6,383 nt of DNA from CAZKYP01 sp964556885 (GTDB lineage Bacteria; Planctomycetota; Phycisphaerae; Sedimentisphaerales; Anaerobacaceae). The notes under the pieces are model-generated. The model saw only the letters and a program-made list of their open reading frames with translations, made no database searches and was not told the DNA's origin. Within the stretch, counting starts at the first letter, position 1. Every line of letters starts with the position of its first letter. Below, piece after piece: positions 1 to 6,383 of this stretch. Made by a program: the position numbers and the translations under genes. Location of the stretch: the NCBI GenBank assembly GCA_964556885.1, contig CAZKYP010000186.1, forward strand, positions 1 to 6,383, in the 5' to 3' direction.

Positions 1-2
1 TG

Positions 3-392
3 GCTTTCGTGATACTCATTTCCATAACGCTATCGCGGCGATTCTGTAAAGGAACATATCGCCCCATTCGCTTTCTATTATGGCTTGCGCTCTGGATGCT
101 CCTCAGTGGCTTTGTGGGTACGTCCGGCTTCATCATTGTCGGCTGCGTCTTTTTTTCAAAGGGAACGGATCCCTTCGAAATAATATTCGTCTTGCTACTG
201 GCCGGATCGATTTTCGGATTGTTTTTGTATGCGCTTAATTTGCCCTTCCTGATCCTGGGCTTCGTAAATCCATTTTTCCGCGAACGTTTTTTATCATGTC
301 TACGTATAAAATCTATATCCGCACCTATTCGTAACAGTAAAACCGGCCAGGAAGTCGGGCGAGATTTGACGCAGGAGGGGTCAGGCGGCTAA
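3..392 (+). CDS. Small hydrophobic membrane protein, probably 5'-partial
   Basis: The frame is open from the left edge of the window to a TAA at 390-392. The first possible start is a GTG at 9, with no room to see a ribosome binding site, so the gene probably begins upstream. Counting from that GTG, 127 residues are visible. Residues about 21-49 are strongly hydrophobic (rich in W, L, F, I, V, G) and fit one long or two short membrane segments. Residues about 56-88 form another hydrophobic block, enough for one or two more helices. The last ~37 residues are polar and basic (RERFLSCLRIKS), then hydrophilic, as expected for a cytoplasmic tail. I recognise no family and see no catalytic motif. 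It reads in the same direction as the gene at 560, but 167 bases with an inverted repeat lie between them, so a shared operon is doubtful. The hydrophobic pattern and clean frame suggest a real gene; function is unknown. Confidence 0.55.
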   Translation, partial: AFVILISITLSRRFCKGTYRPIRFLLWLALWMLLSGFVGTSGFIIVGCVFFSKGTDPFEIIFVLLLAGSIFGLFLYALNLPFLILGFVNPFFRERFLSCLRIKSISAPIRNSKTGQEVGRDLTQEGSGG

Positions 393-423
393 AGTTCAAT
401 GTAAGTAGTTTCCACATCGAAGC

Positions 424-478
424 CGTCAAAAGTTGTAAAATTTTAAGAAAATCTGAGAAAAATTGTTACATTTTGACG
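424..478 (+). terminator. Inverted repeat downstream of the membrane-protein gene, possible weak terminator
   Basis: CGTCAAAA at 424-431 is the exact reverse complement of TTTTGACG at 471-478. After a 2-base bulge (432-433), TGTAA at 434-438 also pairs with TTACA at 466-470. This gives 13 base pairs around a 27-base AT-rich loop. The right arm is followed by ATTTTTACG, a modest T-run. It lies 32 bases after the stop of the upstream gene, so it could end that transcript. The low GC content of the stem and the long loop make it weak, and it could instead be a protein-binding dyad in the control region of the gene at 560. The pairing is visible directly; the function is inferred. Confidence 0.3.
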
Positions 479-544
479 ATTTTTACGTCTTAATTTAAGG
501 CAACGAGTTATAAATACGCGGTAAGTCTAAGCTCAAAAACGAAA

Positions 545-552
545 TTGGAGAT
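545..552 (+). promoter_or_regulatory. Ribosome binding site that sets the start at 560
   Basis: The bases TTGGAGAT contain a GGAG core at 547-550, nine bases before the ATG at 560. A longer frame could begin at the TTG at 545, but that codon overlaps the Shine-Dalgarno sequence itself. It would also put M-E-I-I-K in front of the basic signal-peptide start MKKR. The ATG at 560 is therefore preferred. Confidence 0.75.
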
Positions 553-559
553 TATAAAG

Positions 560-3337
560 ATGAAAAAGAGGAACCTTTTTTGGTCTGTAACGGGAATTTT
601 CGTGCTTTTTTTAACATCACATGCCCCGGCCCAGCAGGAACAATGGCTCCAATATCGTTCGGAGCGGGAGGTCAGCGTCATCGGGGGTTCATATCAACAG
701 TCTTTAGAATTAAAATCCGAAAAGCCGTCGGGTATGGAATTGCCGCAATTCGAGGGAGAAGACCAGTTATTCGCCAAATGGCAGTCTCCTATGATTAAAG
801 ATGGTTTTCTCTGGATAGCTCTGGACCGCAAGCACAAAAACGGATTGTATGACGTGCTTTATATCGATTCGAACGGGGACGGCCAGCTCAAGGACGAATC
901 GCCGGTTGGGCCATACCGAACCGATCAATATAGTACGTATTTCGGCCCGGCGAAGGTGATTTTTGAGATTCCGGATGGTCCTGTTTCCTATCACCTGAAT
1001 ATTCGTTATTACGGCTATAACGAATATAAAAGGTTATATATATCATCGGGCGGATGGTATGAAGGGGAAGTTACAATCGGGGACCAAAAGCAACATTGCG
1101 TGCTGTTCGATTATAATGCTAACGGCACTTTCAATGATAAATCACTCGATGCATACAAGTGCGATCGCATCCGGATCGGTGCTAAAAACAGCCAGGATAC
1201 TTGTTTTGTCGGTAATTTCATTAATATTGAAGGGATACTTTATTGTCCTGAGGTAGCTCGTGATGGTGCATATGTGAAATTAAAAAAGGCTGAAAATGTC
1301 AAATATGGGAAGATTAAACTGCAGGAGTCGATTACGGAATTTTCCGCCGGCGGTGAGAACGGATTATTCAACTTAAAGCCGGAAAAAGGCATTTGCACGT
1401 TGCCGGTTGGAAAATATCGAATCAATTCCTGGGCTATTGAACAAAAAGATGACAAGGATGCTAAGTGGAAATTACAAGGCAGCGGTTTTAGCGGCGGCAG
1501 GGGTGTTTTCGATATCGAGGAAGATAAAGAAACGCCGCTGTCTGTGGGGGAGCCGGTTTATGCTACCCTCCAGGTCAGTGAAAGAGATTCACAGTATGTT
1601 TTCGCCCAAAGCCTGCAGGGCAGGGACGGCGAACGGATAGAATTGACACGAAACGGGTCCCGTCCGCAGGCCCCTAAATTGCATATAAAGAGCAATGACG
1701 GGGAATATGACCGGACTTTTAGTTTCGCGTATGGGTGAGGCGGTACATGTTCGCTCTCGTGGCGAGAGCCAAAAAATGTGGACAGACCGTTTACTACGAG
1801 TGTCGAAATTGCAGGGCCGTTCAATATTTTAAGTAATATTCTTCGACTAAAGTCAACCGACAGGAAACCTGTTGATACCGGAAGACCGGTGTCATCGGTA
1901 AAAATCACGATTAGCGGTGCCGAACCTAATGATGTTGTTAACCGGATACTTGACGGAAGCGGCTTAAAAGACATCAACAAAGACAATCTTGAGGAGCATA
2001 GCAGTACATTAGCGGATATGTGGCAGACCAATAAGGACCAGAAGATTGACTGGATTGAGTTCGACCTTGGGACGGTCCATAAGCTCGATGTGATGCAGGT
2101 CTGGAATTTTAATCAGAAGTGGTTCACAAAGAGGGGCCTTAAAAAGGCTGATATATCCGTCTGGAATGAAACAGACGGCTGGAAAAAGGTCTCTGAGGAC
2201 GTCGAGTTCGGCGAGGCCGAAGGCAGCGATGATTATGACGAGCCGACGATTATTAAATTAAATGGTGTGGAAGCTGTAAAGGTCCGGTTCGATGACCTTC
2301 AAAATCTCGGAGATCCGGCATATATGGGTCTGAGTGAAGTGCGATTCTACGAGGTCAAAGGCCCGCAGGCTATGAGGCCGCAGCCTATTGATGGAGCAAT
2401 GGGTGCTTCTCCAAATACCATTTCGCTCCAGTGGGCATCCGGGACTAATGCGGTTGCGCACAATCTGTACTTCGGGACCGAACCAAATAGCCTTGAGATG
2501 CTCGGTAAAATAGAAAATGAGGCTGTTGCAAGGTTATCAGGATTAGCTTCGAATACAAAATACTTCTGGCGGATTGACGAAGTTCAATCCGATGGTGAAG
2601 TTGTAGCCGGCCAAGTTTGGAGTTTTAATACGAGCGAATTGATAGGCTGGTGGAAGCTCGATGAGAGTGAAAGTGATATTGCCGGTGATTCGTCGGGCAA
2701 TAAACGCGTAGGTCGACTTATGAACAATCCGAGCTGGAGGCCGGACGGCGGCAAAGTCGGCGGGGCATTGGAGTTTGACGGCGAAGATGACTATGTTGAG
2801 GTGGATTATACGGATGATTTGCCTGCCTGGACGTTGTCCATCTGGGTCAAAAGTTCAGCTCCACCGTCTATAGAAGGTAATCCGAGCGGTCCTGTATCTC
2901 GAGATAAAAATTTCCAGATTAACTGGAATCATATCCAGGAAACTTTCCTCGGTGCGGCGGGTGTCAAAGTCAACGGGCAGTGGTACGCCGCGAGTTTCAA
3001 TGAGTTAAAGGCGGATACCTGGTATCATCTTGCGGCCACTTATGACGGAGAGAATCTCAAGAGTTACAAAAACGGCTCTCTGGTTTCTTACAATCCCGCG
3101 CCTTCGGGCGAACCCGAATCGGAAAGTAAGAAATTGACATTTGGAAAACACGTGGCTAATCCCTGGTATTTTAAAGGTTTGCTCGATGACATTCGCATCT
3201 ATAACTATGCTCTCGGCAAGGACGATATAAAGACTATTTACTCCGGCAGAGAATTAACTTCCGGCGGAGAAACATCTTCCGGAGGTAAAGTCACACTTGT
3301 CCTGGAAACTGAAAAGGCAAAGGATAATCCTGATTAG
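560..3337 (+). CDS. Candidate exported selenoprotein: novel N-terminal domain, Sec/Cys motif, discoidin, Fn3-like and LamG domains (in-frame TGA read as Sec)
   Basis: This is read as one 925-residue protein. The frame runs from the ATG at 560 to a TAG at 3335-3337 with a single internal stop, TGA, at 1736-1738. Residues 1-24 are a typical signal peptide: basic MKKRN, a hydrophobic core, and a likely cut after APA. Residues about 25-392 form a domain I do not recognise. It holds two calcium-loop-like segments (D103-SNGDGQLKD-E113 and DYNANGTFND at 184-193) and five cysteines (180, 201, 215, 229, 279). Predicted U393 is followed by G-G-T-C397. The discoidin-like domain spans about 447-600, the Fn3-like domain about 602-691 and the LamG-like domain about 694-896. 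No cysteine occurs after 397. If the TGA were a stop, the products would be a 392-residue exported protein (560-1738) and a 519-residue protein from a GTG at 1778 with no signal peptide and no good ribosome site, although its modules are of the secreted kind. A hairpin fitting bacterial SECIS rules follows the TGA. Alternatives are a nonsense mutation or sequencing error. The reaction catalysed is unknown. Confidence 0.72.
1736..1738 (+). other. In-frame TGA, predicted selenocysteine codon (U393)
   Basis: The TGA lies inside an otherwise continuous frame, between F-A-Y-G and G-G-T-C-S-L-S-W-R. General recoding of TGA is unlikely: neither the 951-codon frame at 3531 nor the rest of this gene uses TGA, tryptophan is encoded by TGG throughout, and the three genes otherwise rely on TAA and TAG or run open to the edge. 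A single TGA next to a hairpin and four residues from a cysteine is what a bacterial selenocysteine site looks like. Whether homologues carry Cys or Sec here cannot be seen from the window. Confidence 0.65.
1739..1769 (+). promoter_or_regulatory. Bacterial SECIS-like hairpin immediately after the TGA
   Basis: GCTCTCG at 1753-1759 and CGAGAGC at 1763-1769 pair perfectly over seven bases around a TGG loop at 1760-1762. If the innermost pair is left open, the loop is GUGGC on a six-pair stem. The stem base is 14 bases after the TGA and the loop begins 21 bases after it. Known bacterial SECIS elements sit within the coding region just after UGA, with the apical loop roughly 16-37 bases downstream and a G among the first two loop bases; this hairpin meets those rules. 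A C-C mismatch at 1752/1770 is followed by possible U-A pairs, which may extend the stem. SelB binding is inferred. As an ordinary terminator it would lack a T-run, because an A-run (1771-1776) follows it. Confidence 0.62.
1739..3337 (+). other. Post-TGA half of the same frame: end of the Sec/Cys domain, discoidin, Fn3-like and LamG modules
   Basis: The first ~50 codons (GGTCSLSWREP, then TTSVEIAGPF) look like further beta strands of the domain broken by the TGA rather than a protein start. Next comes an F5/8-type-C-like region (about 1898-2359) containing NRILDGSGL, DWIEFDLG, WNFNQKW and LSEVRFYEV. A fibronectin-III-like domain follows (about 2363-2632; SLQWASG, LYFGTEPNS, YFWRIDEV). A LamG/concanavalin-like domain follows that (about 2639-3247; GWWKLDES, LEFDGEDDYVEV, WYHLAATYDG, GLLDDIRIYNYAL). 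The last ~29 residues are polar. Such modules usually bind glycans or surfaces outside the cytoplasm. An annotator treating the TGA as a stop would call this part as a separate CDS from the GTG at 1778. The only ribosome-site-like bases there, GAGAG at 1764-1768, lie inside the hairpin stem. Confidence 0.75.
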
Positions 3338-3382
3338 ATTGCATCTGAAGCAAAAGACTAAGCCGGTATTAATGCAGAAAAG

Positions 3383-3408
3383 CAACGGGCCGGAGCGACG
3401 GCTTGTTG
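3383..3408 (+). terminator. GC-containing hairpin after the candidate selenoprotein gene
   Basis: CAACGGGCCG at 3383-3392 pairs with CGGCTTGTTG at 3399-3408 over ten positions, two of them G-T wobbles, around the six-base loop GAGCGA. It begins 45 bases after the TAG stop. No run of T follows (GATGTTCTG), so it is not a classical intrinsic terminator; it may protect the 3' end or act as a weak terminator. Confidence 0.35.
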
Positions 3409-3432
3409 GATGTTCTGTATTTGAAATCTTGA

Positions 3433-3461
3433 TTGTCATCTATAAGCCGGCAAGTTATACA
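3433..3461 (+). promoter_or_regulatory. Possible sigma-70 promoter for the CRR-redoxin gene
   Basis: TTGTCA at 3433-3438 matches the -35 consensus at five of six bases. It is followed after 17 bases by TATACA at 3456-3461, which matches the -10 consensus at four of six. Transcription would start near 3468, leaving a leader of about 63 bases that contains the inverted repeat at 3479-3500. The spacing is ideal, but promoter consensus in planctomycetes is poorly known to me and AT-rich DNA yields such matches by chance. Confidence 0.33.
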
Positions 3462-3478
3462 ACAAAAGCGGTATATTA

Positions 3479-3500
3479 AGCAAATAACATGATATTTGCT
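3479..3500 (+). repeat. Perfect 8-bp inverted repeat in the leader of the CRR-redoxin gene
   Basis: AGCAAATA at 3479-3486 is the exact reverse complement of TATTTGCT at 3493-3500, with six bases (ACATGA) between. It ends 17 bases before the Shine-Dalgarno site and lies downstream of the proposed promoter. It could be an operator for a dimeric repressor or a weak RNA hairpin near the ribosome site. Symmetry is seen directly; no regulator is known. Confidence 0.35.
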
Positions 3501-3517
3501 ATCAATATGGCTGATAT

Positions 3518-3525
3518 AAGGAGAG
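3518..3525 (+). promoter_or_regulatory. Strong ribosome binding site for the start at 3531
   Basis: AAGGAGAG contains AAGGAG at 3518-3523, seven bases before the ATG at 3531. This fixes the start of the long C-terminal frame, and the signal peptide that follows agrees with it. Confidence 0.85.
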
Positions 3526-3530
3526 ATATT

Positions 3531-6383
3531 ATGCGCGGAAAAACTACAATAATTTTATGTATGGGGATTATTGCTGCTTTTGCTGATCTTTCTGTTGCCC
3601 AGCAGAAAAAACAAGTCACATTGTCCGGCAAGGTTGTGGATGCCGAAGACCGTCTGATGGAAGGTGTGAAAGTTACGTTATACGAGACGAAATATAACAG
3701 GCAGACTTCTACATACGATGTTAATACCGTCGACCAGGCAGAGACTGGATCCGACGGGACGTTTTCTTTTAAATTCGTCAACGAGGATTCATCATATCGG
3801 CATTTTTATATCATTGCCCAAAAGGAAGGACTGGCTCCGGATTTTGACGAGTGGAGCACGAGAGATGGCGATAAAGAGTTTTTGTTGAGGCTTGACAAGG
3901 GTAAGGTTCTGGAGGGAATGGTTATAGATGAAAACGACAAACCTATAGCCGAGGCCGCAGTGAGTATTTCTGTAATGGTGAAAGGTGAAAGTGAAAGTCA
4001 GAAAGGGCTTAGCGGCATAATAACCAAAAAATTGTTTACAGTTCAAACCAATGCAGTTGGCAGGTTTGCATTCACTAACATTCCTTCCGAAGCTACAGTA
4101 GATTTTATTCTGGAAAAAGACGGAAGGGCGACTGTCAATACATACAAACGAGCCATGTATGCTAATGAGAAATTACAATACAACTCCGGCCAGACCGATA
4201 TCAAGCTTATCATGCCGGTTGAGGCAAAAATTGAAGGTATCGCTGTCGAAAAAGGTACCGGTAAACCGGTGGGCGGTGTTTTGATAACGATTAGCAAAGA
4301 TTCGGAGCTTGTATATTTTATTAGAAAGCCGGTTGTTTCCAATGAGGACGGGACATTTAGTGCGGATGCACTTGGGCCGGATACATATACTGTTCAACTT
4401 GCACGATCAAGTGACACGTTGGCGGATTGGGTGGCAGAGCCGGTTGCAGTTAAGACCGAAGCAGGGAAGACAAGCAGCAACGTAAAAATAGAGCTGATAA
4501 AAGGTGGAATATTGGAGGTTGCAGTTACTGACGCTGAAACTGATAAACCTGTTGAAAATGCGAGTTTAAATATACGGGATGAAGGAAGGAACCAATGGTT
4601 CGGTGCTTCATCGGATGCAAATGGAATAGCCCGGATTCGCATGATACCGGGTGGATACCAATTCAGCGGAGTTTATAAGCAGGGGTACAATAGTAACAGG
4701 TCCCAGGAAAATATTATTATCGAGGAAGGTAAAACAATGCGAATTAAACAGTCACTTAGCCCGATGCCGAAAATTAACGGCATCGTGCGCAGCCGGTATG
4801 GCAGGCCGGTCGAAGGAGTCCGGCTTTCGATTCTTCCGGGGTCGGTCGAGGAAATAAGTTCGGATTCCGAAGGCAGATTTGAAATTAGCTGGGACAGGCG
4901 AGGCTGGGGTGAAGATTCGACATTCTGTCTTGTGGCTCGTGATCAAGAACGTAATTTGGCTGCTGCAATAGAAATCAATGAGAATACAAAGAATCTCGAT
5001 ATAAAACTTGAGCCGGGCCTGACTATTGTAGGCAAAGTTGTCGATCCGAATGGTATTGGTATTCCGGGTGCCGATATAAGGGTAATGCTGCGTTTGTCCA
5101 ATTGGGGTTCGCCCATGAGCAGAGAGCAGGAAAAGACCGATGATGAGGGAAATTATGAGATCAAGGCAATCCCAACCGGGCATAACTATAGTATTTCTGC
5201 GGGTGCGGATGCTTACGGTGAAAAAGATGTGAGTATCCATTCCGACAACGCAGTTAAGAATCGTCTTGAAATAGAAACCATGGAACTGCCGCTGGCAAAT
5301 CTTTCGATTACCGGTCGCGTTGTCGATATAGATGACAATCCGATTGTCAGCGCCAGAATTGACGGCTATGGCGATGGTCAGCCTCAAAGATGTTACACAC
5401 AGACCGATTCGGATGGCAAATTTATATTTGCTCATGTATGTGAAGGTACTATCAACCTGAGAATTGATGCCGAACACCAGAACAAGCGTCTGTCGGCCCG
5501 CGTTGTTACCGATGGCGGTGCTGAGAATATAAAGATAGTAGCCAAAGAAGGCAGGCCGGTCGTTCAGTATATTGGGTCCAAAACCTACGAAGAGAAAATG
5601 CAGGCCGAGAAGGTGATTGCCGGTGTAGCTGTAGATGAGAGCGGCTCTCCGGTTGCAGGAGTGCCTGTAGGAGTTCGCTGTATTAAAAGAAAACGTGATG
5701 ACGGCAGGTTCTCATGGTCATATTCCAGTTATAATACTCTGCGGGATACGACCGACAAGCAGGGCCGCTTTGCCATCGTACTTGAAGAGGATGCCTGGTA
5801 TAACCTGTTGTTCTCACCGGACAACCAGGCCGCTGTTATAGTTTATGATATTGCTGCGGGAACAAAAGACGTGAAAGTCACGCTGCCGGAGGGCGGCACC
5901 GTTACCGGTCGTCTTGTTCGAATGGAAGGCGGCGAAAAAATTCCTGTTCCGAATGTCGTGGTAAAGCTTGAACAGACCGACCGTGCATCATTTACCCATC
6001 TCGGATTCGACCGTGATAAGACAGCCGTAACAGATTCGCAGGGCCGATTCAGGTTTGAGCATATTCAAACGAAAATACGCCCGCGTGACAGAATGTCGGA
6101 AGATAAGTGGGAGTATATACCACGTGTGTGGCAGGTTTCGTATGGTGACAATACTGAGAGTGTGACTTTTTACGAAGACCGGAAAACACAGGAAATCGAG
6201 CTTGTAGTTAAACCAAGCACTTCTACCGATTCAACACTAACCGGTGAATCGATACCCGCTTTCGATGGTATAAAGATAGACCTGAATACGGATGAAATCA
6301 AAGACAAAATGATGCTTGTCTGCTTTTTCGATATGAATCAGCGGCCGTCACGAAACTGTATAATGCAATTGAACAAAAGAGCA
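3531..6383 (+). CDS. Exported protein with nine carboxypeptidase-regulatory-like repeats and a C-terminal redoxin-like domain (3'-partial)
   Basis: 951 codons are open from the ATG to the window edge with no stop, so the C-terminus is missing. Residues 1-23 are a signal peptide (MRGK, hydrophobic TIILCMGIIAAFA, likely cut after SVA). Nine beta-sandwich repeats of the carboxypeptidase regulatory-like type follow, at about residues 28-121, 124-227, 231-322, 324-408, 413-494, 496-587, 590-670, 694-785 and 787-893. Each has a G-x-V/A-x-D strand, a P-V-x-G-V-type turn and usually a T-D-x-x-G-x-F strand (TGSDGTFSF, TDSDGKFIF, TDKQGRFAI, TDSQGRFRF). From about 909 (FDGIKIDLNTDEIKDKMMLVCFFD) a thioredoxin/AhpC-like fold begins and is cut after residue 951. 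Its expected CxxC site reads R-P-S-R, with C943 just after, so normal disulfide exchange is doubtful. It should act outside the cytoplasm, as a rigid rod carrying a terminal thioredoxin fold. Such proteins recur in planctomycetes, to my knowledge without a settled function. Confidence 0.9.
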   Translation, partial: MRGKTTIILCMGIIAAFADLSVAQQKKQVTLSGKVVDAEDRLMEGVKVTLYETKYNRQTSTYDVNTVDQAETGSDGTFSFKFVNEDSSYRHFYIIAQKEGLAPDFDEWSTRDGDKEFLLRLDKGKVLEGMVIDENDKPIAEAAVSISVMVKGESESQKGLSGIITKKLFTVQTNAVGRFAFTNIPSEATVDFILEKDGRATVNTYKRAMYANEKLQYNSGQTDIKLIMPVEAKIEGIAVEKGTGKPVGGVLITISKDSELVYFIRKPVVSNEDGTFSADALGPDTYTVQLARSSDTLADWVAEPVAVKTEAGKTSSNVKIELIKGGILEVAVTDAETDKPVENASLNIRDEGRNQWFGASSDANGIARIRMIPGGYQFSGVYKQGYNSNRSQENIIIEEGKTMRIKQSLSPMPKINGIVRSRYGRPVEGVRLSILPGSVEEISSDSEGRFEISWDRRGWGEDSTFCLVARDQERNLAAAIEINENTKNLDIKLEPGLTIVGKVVDPNGIGIPGADIRVMLRLSNWGSPMSREQEKTDDEGNYEIKAIPTGHNYSISAGADAYGEKDVSIHSDNAVKNRLEIETMELPLANLSITGRVVDIDDNPIVSARIDGYGDGQPQRCYTQTDSDGKFIFAHVCEGTINLRIDAEHQNKRLSARVVTDGGAENIKIVAKEGRPVVQYIGSKTYEEKMQAEKVIAGVAVDESGSPVAGVPVGVRCIKRKRDDGRFSWSYSSYNTLRDTTDKQGRFAIVLEEDAWYNLLFSPDNQAAVIVYDIAAGTKDVKVTLPEGGTVTGRLVRMEGGEKIPVPNVVVKLEQTDRASFTHLGFDRDKTAVTDSQGRFRFEHIQTKIRPRDRMSEDKWEYIPRVWQVSYGDNTESVTFYEDRKTQEIELVVKPSTSTDSTLTGESIPAFDGIKIDLNTDEIKDKMMLVCFFDMNQRPSRNCIMQLNKRA

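Noticed and set aside
489..499. Small dyad CTTAA-T-TTAAG
   Set aside because: Five-base arms in AT-rich DNA are expected by chance.
473..514. Promoter for the gene at 560 using TTGACG (473-478) or TATAAA (509-514)
   Set aside because: TTGACG has no acceptable -10 at 16-18 bases, and TATAAA has no acceptable -35 at that distance. A promoter probably lies in this AT-rich stretch, but I cannot place it.
1736..1738. Genome-wide reassignment of TGA to Trp or Gly
   Set aside because: The remaining frames in the window contain no TGA, and tryptophan is consistently TGG, so a single special TGA fits Sec better than an altered code.
1753..1776. Rho-independent terminator after the TGA
   Set aside because: The hairpin is followed by an A-run rather than a T-run on the coding strand, and the coding frame continues straight through it. 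On the minus strand it would be preceded by the T-run, not followed by it.
1558..2031. Minus-strand open frame across the TGA region
   Set aside because: The plus strand carries a coherent protein on both sides of this region; the minus-strand translation has no recognisable features and is taken as a shadow.
1778..3337. Independent gene starting at the GTG at 1778
   Set aside because: No convincing ribosome site, no signal peptide despite exported-type modules, and the frame is open without a break back to the TGA in the same phase. It is better read as the continuation of the gene at 560.
3359..3450. Repeated TAAGCCGG at 3359-3366 and 3443-3450
   Set aside because: Only two copies of an eight-base word with no consistent flanks; not enough for a repeat family.
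3297..3479. Short plus-strand frame of 60 codons over the intergenic region
   Set aside because: It overlaps the end of the upstream gene in another frame, lacks a ribosome site and includes the hairpin at 3383-3408.
4752..5477. Long minus-strand open frame of 241 codons
   Set aside because: It lies wholly inside the plus-strand CRR-redoxin gene, whose repeats are clearly coding; the minus-strand protein has no recognisable domain or ribosome site.

Overview
The window looks like chromosomal DNA of a planctomycete, most likely class Phycisphaerae, though this is inferred from protein style alone. The signs are large exported proteins that combine F5/8-type-C (discoidin), fibronectin-III-like and LamG modules, and a long chain of carboxypeptidase-regulatory-like beta domains that runs into a thioredoxin-fold domain with the segment QRPSRNC. 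Base composition is moderate. All genes read on the + strand. No rRNA, tRNA, CRISPR array, insertion sequence or transposase is visible.

Layout. (1) About 3-392: the 3' end of a small membrane-protein gene that enters from the left edge. (2) 393-559: an AT-rich intergenic stretch with a long inverted repeat. (3) 560-3337: one reading frame of 926 codons, including the final TAG, interrupted by a single in-frame TGA at 1736-1738. Conventional gene calling would split it into a 392-residue exported protein and a 519-residue protein with no signal peptide. I read it as one candidate selenoprotein. The TGA is followed, after 14 bases, by a perfect 7-bp hairpin with a UGG loop that fits the bacterial SECIS pattern, and the frame stays open for another 532 codons in a coherent exported-protein architecture. 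The Sec residue (U393) and C397 form a U-G-G-T-C motif. (4) 3338-3530: an intergenic stretch with a terminator-like hairpin, a plausible sigma-70 promoter, a perfect 8-bp inverted repeat and a strong Shine-Dalgarno site. (5) 3531 to the right edge: an exported protein of at least 951 residues with nine carboxypeptidase-regulatory-like repeats, followed by the first part of a redoxin-like domain. It is cut by the window end.

How they may work together. Genes 2 and 3 both appear to be exported. Gene 2 carries lectin-like and carbohydrate- or surface-binding modules plus a possible Sec/Cys redox pair. Gene 3 ends in a thioredoxin fold whose CxxC appears to be replaced. A shared role in envelope redox chemistry or surface polysaccharide handling is possible, but only adjacency supports it. 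Gene 3 seems to have its own promoter, so co-transcription is not established. The main result is the candidate selenoprotein; its N-terminal domain belongs to no family I can name.
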